Of a stretch of DNA of 64,000 bases, positions 56,076-64,000 are shown piece after piece (positions within the stretch are counted from its first letter, which is position 1; every line of letters begins with the position of its first letter). Origin of the DNA: Camillea tinctor (taxonomy: Eukaryota > Ascomycota > Sordariomycetes > Xylariales > Xylariaceae); the NCBI GenBank assembly GCA_022578605.1, contig MU394124.1:124001-188000 (forward strand), in the 5' to 3' direction. The notes under the pieces were generated by a model. The model had not been told where the DNA came from. It did not search any database and was given only the letters and a program-made list of their open reading frames with translations. Made by a program: the position numbers and the translations under genes.

Positions 56076-58907
56076 TTTGAGCTGACGGTATGAAGGGAAA
56101 AGAAAGGTCGGCGACGTCTGCAGCAAGATATAGTCGTAACACGGCGGATGTTGAACCGTATACTCCTGATATGCCGACCCAACTTCCTGAATACGTTCAT
56201 ATAAAGCTCTTGCTTCTATGCTCAGAGGCTTTCGAGCCTGTGTATACAAATTATTCGGCCGATCAGCTTGGTCGATGCCCAACTCGCAACAGATTCGCAC
56301 GTTGATTGGGGTTCCCTCTGAATGTTATAATGCCGATTTATCAGACGATAAGCATGTGCATTGGAAGTCTAGTCGGAATTAATTCGACTTTTCCGACCTC
56401 GCAGCTCCAGTTCAAGCAGATAAGTATTGGTTGGGAGTATCCACAGATATACTCAGACCGGAAATAGATCTCCATGCACCAGACCTAAACATACGTGTCG
56501 TTGCCGGGGCAGAATACAGTACAGTATAGTATGATTTTGGTGTTGTTCTTGGTCTAGCCTTTCCTCCCTTTTTCCCACCGTATGTTTCCGATGCTCACTT
56601 GGTAGGGACACACTGACAGTCAGCCATAATCCACTTATAAGCCAAGGGCGGTTGCCAGCTTACAAGTATCCATTGAATGGATTATCAGCCAAACGGTTCC
56701 TATTTTTATAATCAGGTTTAAGCCTCCCTCTTAGAAAATGGAATATCGAGTTATAGACAAGATCTAGACCGTAAAACACAAGGTAACCTGGACCCTTGGA
56801 CATCAATTACAGACTGTCAAGTCCCGGGAGTTCACCGCCAAGCCTATATAATGCAGTCGAATCTGTGCAGCCACACAGAAGAGAGCAGAGTATGGGGTGT
56901 ATTACCACTTATTGACATGTTCCCACCACTAATCATTAGTCAAATACAAGCTGAGCCCCTCGCCTTATCATTTTAGTTATTAATCGATGCAAGACATCCG
57001 CTCGAATTGGTAGGCAGCGTAGAAAAGAGGCGCGAAGGGACACGTCCTTTGTGCACCGACTACCAATGATGTGTGCTTGCTCCAAATCCTTCAACCCTGG
57101 CGTTGCTATACCGTGGAGCTCGGGAACCTGATAATATCCCAAGCTGTACAAAAATGGAAAAAAAAGAAAAGACTAACCACATTACACTACAAGGAGCCAA
57201 CTCGCTTGGATTAGGTAGCTAATCTCGAAAACCTTCTAGAAGTTGTATATAATCTTCCCCGTGACAAGTGCAGTGTGCTTTTTCAATGGAATTGAAGGCA
57301 TTCGCATTATTTCATATTGTTATGAATAGCTCGATAACTTTTGTCAACCCCACTGTCGAAACATTCGTGAACTAGTTTTGTTAAAGCAGTGATCCCTTTC
57401 CTATCTAAATAGAACCCTATCGAATCCTAACGGTTCTTACTAGGAATAAGCTTCTTATTGTTGGCAAAATGAAAAATGCCTATGCATATGAAGGATTCAT
57501 CTCGGGCATTAAAAAAGAAATCGCCACTCCTTCCCCCTTTCACGATAGTGCAAGGTTACAAAGTCACTAGATCCGGAATCTGGGAGTGAGATGTCTATAT
57601 CGGGAGACATGGATTCACGATGCGGACGCCGATCGCCCTTTAAGATCTACGATACATCGTCAATGAATGCCGACGGGCTATGGTTTCAGGATAGAGCAGT
57701 AAGAGCTGCTTTGCACATGGCTGTATCAGGAATCAATAGGACCGTGGTCTAGACCACATAGTTCGTCCGTCCGGACCCGAAGCTGACCACAGACGTAATA
57801 AAATAGCCGACATCCTCTGGGAGAGTTCGAAAATTGAGGTCCAAGAACTAAGCGCAAGGATCTCAGAATACAAGAGCCACCAGCAGGCAAAGAATCCATT
57901 TATATGTATAAGGACCGGACCACCATGTATCTTTAGTTCTAGTCTCTCGCGCAACAACTACTTTTCCTCTGCATATAGGGTGCACGTTGTGATACATTCA
58001 GTAGTTCATGCTACATCAGAACTCTTGTCTCTCATTCCCCACATCTAGTACTTGTGGTGATCCCTGGACTTTAGTGACTGACCGTATCAGGGTGATTGAT
58101 TTGCTCCTAGAGGATCATGAGTATTATATCGATGGACATGGTACGACTTCACGACACGGTACAGTTATCTCAACGACAGAAAGAAATAGCACTAGAAAAG
58201 TCAATATCACCTATCAGACAAGCGTTCTTAGGCCGCAGGACACGGCCTACCCCATTTGATAGCATCTCTTATTAGAAAATAACAAGTAAGGATACTGCTC
58301 ATGGGGGAAGAAGTAGCCTTGGGTCCATTGGTAAGTTTTCCGCATTCCTTTCCCATAATTGAACATGATCTTCCCTGGTTCTTTCTGCACTTGCATGTTA
58401 TTCACGAACGTATCACGTATCATACTAGAGACAATAATAGGTAATGAATAGGTATCTATAGATATATTCTTACAAAGATAACACGGAGCTCACATAACAT
58501 CAAGGCCCTTTAATTTCTTCATATGGTATAAGCATGGCGCTTTTGTAACTTCACAGCGCTGATGATTCAACCAATATATGAGTTAGAATGCCTAGGTATG
58601 TTTATACTCTTACTGATAGGTAATCAAGTCATGAAGCCTTACAGAACAAGACTGACGGTGTATTAACGTTGTCAAATGATACATTTGGAATGTCGGTAAT
58701 CGACGTAGGTGCATGTTTCTGTCATTAAGAGATAGTGGCTTAGCTTCAGCTACACAATCCCTATTATCTCTGAAATATCATAAAAACCATCTGTACAGCA
58801 CTGAAACCCGAGGAGGAAATATTACACAAACTCGTTATACCACGATAGCCATCGTCATGTGGAACCGTCCCAAGTATATCATACTCCCATTTCGCCTATT
58901 TACGTGC
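56076..58907. other. Intergenic region, 2.8 kb
   Basis: The first 250 bases continue the open frame of the hydrolase upstream and may be coding if a 5' exon exists. Beyond that, no gene is supported; short frames (56936-57151, 57733-57957, 58008-58259) show no domain. Confidence 0.4.
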
Positions 58908-61141
58908 CTAAAGACCTCGAGAATTATCTTCGCCCAGACGGAGGAGTGGATCCGTAGGCGGTGCCGTGTCAGAGGGTAAGAAATTATATAAATCTGTAGC
59001 AAGAACGTCATACCCTAGGAAAGGATCGAGGGTGATGTCGTTCGTCACGGGCCCGACGTTCTGCTCGCCAAACGCGGAAGGTATGCCGCTGAAATATATC
59101 ATCTGCTGCGCCGGGTCCGATGGTGGGTAGACCTGAAAGGCGTTTCTGGCATTATGGCTGGACATCTGAGCTCTAGATGCCGGGGAAATCGGGCCCTGGG
59201 GGCTCGACTCCATGAATGGAACAACTTGTTGCTGTTTTGCGATGAACTCCTCCACAAAGCGTGAGATTGCTCTGATTGAGGATCTTGTGTGAATCACAGG
59301 CTCATCCGTAACCATGCGGTCCAAGCATTCAAGTCCCATGTTGACATACTCCCTAGTGTAAGCAAGCTTAGAAGGATGTGTTAAAGTGTTGTAGAGCAAG
59401 GCAGCACAGCTTGATTCGATAAAGAACCCGTTAAACCTGACAGTCTGCAGAATGTTAGTGAAGATGCTCCGATACGGCGTGGTCCACAACTTACGTTACA
59501 TATGTCTGCTACGTGAATGCTCGTATGCATAAAGACGAGTGAGTCTTGAGCTGCATCCGTAGCGTTTCTACAGGCCTGCCGAAGCCACATCATTTCGGGC
59601 CTATTGTGGATATCTCCCGAATTCAATGCGAACTCGGCGATGAGAAACGGTCGGAAGGTAAGTAAGATGATGTGATAATAAACTTAGTAGATTTTTAGCA
59701 AGGCTCTCTCTAGTCAGACGGATCTTGTATAGATAGACATACAAGTATGGATATGTAAGGACCGAAAACGTTCTGCATTCGACTGAGGGTGGCCTGGGGA
59801 AGCAGGACCTATTGACAGATCCTCAGCGCAAGCCTTGAGTTTCCGATGTATTTTCTCTGCAGTCACATGCAGCTGCCATAGTGAGGTGCGCTGTTGACCG
59901 TATACAACGTTTGCGCATTCTTCAGCAATCTCTGCCAGCTTGCAGAGGCCAACTAATAGGGGTTGGTCGTCTGGGAAAGGTATTCTGATGTTTGCCTTCT
60001 TGATTGTGCTTTCCCGGCCGAGCATGAAAGCCTGCATTCTAATACAAAAGCACTTAGTCGACTGTGAATAGGTATGTGTGTGGACGATATATACTCACAT
60101 CTCATAGAAATATAAGTACCAAGTAGTACAGCGGCGTTTTTGTAGGTCTTCGGCTGTTATAAGACTGGTGGACTCGTAACCAAGTCCCATTGACCAGGCT
60201 TTCCGACAAGCGATTCCAACTTGGAAATAGGACGAGTTGGGTCTTCCCATATTATTCTGATATGAAGCTAGGAGAAGTGAAAATTGGATCATAGTCAAGC
60301 TGACGACGTCGTCGCATAAGGCCACCTCTTGTTTAGCTCGGGCAAAGAGCGACTCCGCTAGATTGGTCCGTCTCTGGTGTAGCGCTCCATCTGCTAGAAT
60401 GGCAAATGACAATGCTTTTGCTTGCGATGACATAGACTCTTCCGCATTGTGACTGTATAGGCTGCCAATAAATCCATCTAGTTCCGAGTCGGACCAAAAT
60501 GGGAGCAGAAGGTTCGTCGTTGATTTGAACACTTCTAGTATCTCCCGAGCCTCCCCTGCGGGAAGCGCTTCGGAAACACGACTATGGATGGGTCGGCTGT
60601 CAGAAGATGTATCGACTCTCAGGGGCGTCCCGAAAAAGAGAGCCCTCTGCTTGAATAGGTCAAGGCCCGGGCCTCCCTCCTGCATATGTTCTTGAGCCCC
60701 ACGATCATTTGAGGGACCCGGAACAGGCGAGGAAGATAGAACACGGTGCAAATGCTGAAGAAATGCGAAAGCCGACGAGGGCCCGTAAAACAGTCGCGAG
60801 GCCCGGCTGATGTCAGGCTCGGTACTATGGGCTGCTGTGACACTGTGGTATAGGTTGGTACGTGTGGGATCAGGTTCTGGTTCGCGCCCAGTGGAACCCG
60901 AGTTGGAAGTCCTCGGGGACGTCTCCTGTGGGCTCGCGCCGGACTGTGTCACTTCCAACTGGTTCGTTAAACCGTCGGCTCGTCGGAAGGGCCGCCTTAT
61001 GCGGGAACGAAGTCGGTAGACACATTCGGAAGCCCTGCCCTTGTCGAAGCACCTCTGGCATGGTTCTTGACCATCACATCTTAGCTTGGACTTCTGGCAC
61101 GGGTTGCAAGCTTTAGAAATATTAGCAGTGCCCCGAACCAT
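58908..61141 (-). CDS. Zn2Cys6 transcription factor with fungal-specific (MHR) domain
   Basis: Four exons: 61141-60099, 60038-59743, 59682-59495 and 59444-58908. Donors are GTGAGT, GTATGT and GTAAGT, phases agree, and the product is 687 residues. The zinc cluster is CNPCQKSKLRCDG...CQRCFDKGRASEC (residues about 12-40), followed by a basic RIRRPFRR. A Ser/Pro-rich linker follows, then the fungal-specific domain (LPFWSDSELDGFIGSLY, LADGALHQRRTNLAESLFARA, KAWSMGLGYE, YYHIILLTFRPFLIAEFAL), which spans the exon 2/3 boundary. The 60-base intron at 59742-59683 restores the TFRPFL block. A low-complexity tail ends the protein. The target genes are unknown. The nearest gene (CocE/NonD type) is 2.8 kb away on the same strand. 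Confidence 0.9.
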
Positions 61142-61885
61142 GTCAAGGTATTTAAGTACTCCGCAGACTGGTCGTTATTCCGCGGTTTTGGGTCGGGAAC
61201 AGAGTTCTGGTTCGTCGTGAGGATGGCCAATTCCGATACACAGCATAAGACTTGTTGTTGCCAAGCTTAGTGTATAGGAGAGAGTGTTGAAAATGTAATT
61301 CCGCAATCCCGTGCTGTCTTTATAATTCCGAAGAGTTTCTTCCCCCCACCACGAACCACACCACGAACCACTAATATTCTTTTATAGGCCGGGCTTTCAG
61401 AGCTTGGACAAAAGACGCGGACAGCAAAACTGTCAGCTGTTATCGTGATCCCAGCAGTCGTCAAAGCGTCCAAGTAGAAAATAGTGACAGTTGTTTGCAG
61501 CAGTCTCACAGCTGATGAGTCTGAATAGGTTTGTAGGACTGTTCAATATTACTACTAGGTTAGAGCAATGAAATTTAGGAATAATATGCATCTTTGATTT
61601 AATATTCAGAATACTCATTTTTGAGATAGCCAGGTATTTAATAGCTGATGGACGATTGGCAAAGGGAGGACTTACAAACTACTATAGGTTATTAAACATA
61701 TGAAAGACTAGAGAGCGGCGAGCGCACATTCATATTTCTATTTATGGGGGATGAAAAGCTAGCTGTTTCATTGAGTAGTAAAAGAGAGGTCAGATCTATA
61801 ATTTCAAACGACCAGCTCACATGGTCAACTTCGTTTAGCCATGACGTAGAGCGAGATACTTGAAATTCTAAGGTTCAAGCATGTC
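61142..61885. other. Intergenic region
   Basis: This holds the upstream region of the transcription factor and the 3' flank of the RING-like gene. No gene is seen. Confidence 0.4.
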
Positions 61886-62365
61886 TCAACAACCTCTATT
61901 GACGAGACTTGCAGAACGAGTTCCATCTTCCAATTTCTTTCTAATATCCATGATTTCGTCATGCTGTGGTAGGTCATTAGGGCGGAATCTGATAAACATC
62001 TCCTTGGGTTCAAAGTCCCCAACGATACGCTCGCCGCACGATGGTGATGGACACCCGGCCGTAATATTTGATTGCGTAGTGAAGTACTCTAGGAGGCACC
62101 ATGATCCAAACGCATGACCACATTTGGGAAGTACTACGTAAGATTCATGTTTTCGAATGGAACAAGTAGTGTTTTTATGAGCACATGTATCAAACTTGGG
62201 GTTAACCACAGCCAGATCTTGAGAACAAATCTGGCACGGAATAGCGAATATTGTTATGTCCGGGTTCTTGATATGACCCTGTTCGTCAAAGTGCTCGAGG
62301 ACTTGGTGAAAGTTGTTGGTTTTCACCGTGACCAGGCCGGTTGAGTTGTGGGTTTGCTGAGCCAT
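61886..62365 (-). CDS. Small RING-like zinc-finger protein (hypothetical)
   Basis: A single exon of 159 residues from the ATG at 62365. After a short polar N-terminus there is PCQICSQDL, then CAHKNTTC, then LPKCGHAFGSWCLLEYF, then AGCPSPSCG. That is CxxC, C/H, CGH..C, CxxxxC, the pattern of a RING/treble-clef zinc-binding domain. The CGHAFGSWCLLEYF block matches the central HxxC step of RING fingers. A short charged tail follows (RFRPNDLPQHDEIMDIRKKL). It may act as an E3 ubiquitin ligase, or as a zinc-binding adaptor without ligase activity. I do not recognise the family beyond the RING-like core. Confidence 0.65.
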   Translation of the reverse strand: MAQQTHNSTGLVTVKTNNFHQVLEHFDEQGHIKNPDITIFAIPCQICSQDLAVVNPKFDTCAHKNTTCSIRKHESYVVLPKCGHAFGSWCLLEYFTTQSNITAGCPSPSCGERIVGDFEPKEMFIRFRPNDLPQHDEIMDIRKKLEDGTRSASLVNRGC

Positions 62366-64000
62366 TTCAAAAATGATAACCTATGTTGGTTGTTGGTTAA
62401 GGTCAAGTTCTTTAGCTTGGTCTGCTTCGATACAATAGCCTTTTTTTTTCGTAGTGGCTTAACCCTCAGTTATATATAGATCAGAACGCACATTAAAAGT
62501 AACGATTCAATGATCATTGCACAAGTTAATTGTTTCAACATAAAGCTAAATAAAGACTATGTTTGTCCCCGTGAATGCTTTGTGTTACGAGAATTGTAAC
62601 CGGTCAAACAATCAAATAAGATGTCTCACGGCTCGTGCCATTTTTAAAATAATCCAGCTTGATTCGAAACATATGATGGTTGTTTAGAACTCGGTACTAG
62701 GTTGATTAATTTGTTCACATGTATTCTGCTGCTAACAAATCCAATAGGTGGTGATTATATGTTATCATATTTAAGCTAGAAAGGACGATAAAATTTTATA
62801 AGGGACAGTATACGGGAGGGAGTTAACAGCGTGTACATGATAGATAATATTTATCATTGAGTTGATATATTGAGCAAGCTATTATGAGATATAATCTAAC
62901 AGCCTGAAAACCCTTAATATGTTTCTAAAGTATGTTACAACTGAGTGTTGAGCAACCCCGTTGCACCATGAGACAAAAGGTTCTCACAATAACCGAGTAG
63001 TCATTGTAGCTCAATTCTGTATTATATAGTTACTCACCAACCAACCCACCAACCAGTTTAGGGCGTAACAAAGTATTAGGTCTCATTTAAGTCATATGTA
63101 TATTATTATGTAGCCCAAGCTCCTACATAGCTTTCTAATAGATTCCTTAAGATTCTACATATCCACATTCTCAACTTTGTTTTGGCTTAATCTTCATAAG
63201 CTCATCAAGCTGGCGAAGCTCACAGACTGTCATGAGGGACCAAGCAAGTGCTTAGATAATCAGTATATTGTTCCAATTTGAGAGAAACTATGCTACAACT
63301 ACGGATGTCGCTGTTACCTATATACAGGAACCTTCTATTCCTTCCTAACCCCTGACACAGACAATGTGTTTATGTGATGTTGACATGAATATATTATATA
63401 GAAAATCTTATAGCGACGTCCAGCTCTATGTAAAATCTATTGTAACTGCACGAGTCACAAGACCAACATAAATAAGGAGCAGAATTGTTCCTCCCCAGCT
63501 ACGGAACAACGTTAAGGTGTCATGGGCCGAATCTGCAGGGCTGAAACTAGTGGAGATCGTGCTTGATATCGAATACCACATTATCTCGAAAATGGGGGTT
63601 TACTCGAATCTAGCGATAAGATCAACTAAAGGGTCTAAGGGGTAACTAAGAGAATAGTGACAATATACCCAGAGTAAAGGTAATCATTTAATACATGCTG
63701 AACATATATTATTTCAAGTGACTGGTTACGACAGATGCTGATTGCACCGGCTTCACGCTGATGCTCGTGGTAGGTGGCGTAGAAATCGGGACCTCAACAG
63801 CCAAACCCGGAAAAGATGGACTTCCAGACGCCTTCTACTTATATACGAAGTGTGAGGTGAGGGGTGAGGTGCATGAGCGGTAATATTGCTGTGTATGGTT
63901 TTCGACCCTCGGTCAGCGTTTTATTCGCTAAATTCCCTGGGAATGCCGGTCGTAGGCCTGTGCCTTTGGATTCTTGAGTAAGCTGTGGGTTGTCTTGATG
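62366..64000. other. AT-rich intergenic region to the right edge
   Basis: Strongly AT-rich and free of recognised genes to about 63700. The minus-strand frame 63838 to 63709 ends in a short Ser/Thr/Pro-rich segment (STPPTTSISVKPVQSASVV), and another minus-strand frame is open at the right edge, so a gene could start beyond 64000. Neither is strong enough for an annotation. Confidence 0.35.

Overview
This window is nuclear DNA of a filamentous ascomycete (Pezizomycotina, most likely Sordariomycetes). Coding regions are split by short GT-AG introns with CTAAC-type branch points. The gene content is fungal: an AA9 lytic polysaccharide monooxygenase, Zn2Cys6 transcription factors, a STAND NTPase, a TOS1-type wall protein, and the fungus-restricted DUF1748 family (mitofissin). 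I placed introns by joining open frames through splice signals. Where exon lengths are given they sum to a multiple of three. No expression data support them.

Left part (1-13.9 kb): the 3' end of an Atg28-like coiled-coil gene, a very GC-rich reductase/epimerase-like gene, an IKS1-type membrane kinase, a Mutator-like MITE (6716-7274), and a carotenoid-oxygenase pseudogene broken by frameshifts and an assembly gap. These are followed by a small secreted protein and an AA9 enzyme that converge tail to tail. Middle (15.5-33.9 kb): URC4 (uracil catabolism), a 1592-residue STAND/NLR-type protein with a C-terminal zinc-binding region, a small Cys-rich protein, pyruvate kinase, a TA-flanked MITE (29645-29902), mitofissin (Atg44), and a conserved protein with a C-terminal C2H2-like motif. 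Right part (35-64 kb): an AflR-like Zn2Cys6 regulator, two hypothetical proteins, a single-pass Cys-rich surface protein, a second gap with G/C homopolymers, an NmrA-like protein, TOS1, a CocE/NonD-type hydrolase, a second Zn2Cys6 regulator and a RING-like protein.

No biosynthetic cluster, tRNA, rRNA or CRISPR was found. Housekeeping genes (PYK1, URC4, IKS1, ATG44) alternate with accessory ones. Long AT-rich intergenic stretches, of which 48.8-54.2 kb is the largest, hold no gene I can support. I did not find a convincing undescribed multi-gene system. The best non-gene discoveries are the two MITEs with clear target-site duplications. The best gene-level oddities are the 6-base first coding exon of ATG44, the awkward exon 1/2 junction of pyruvate kinase, and the SDR-like protein lacking the catalytic Tyr.
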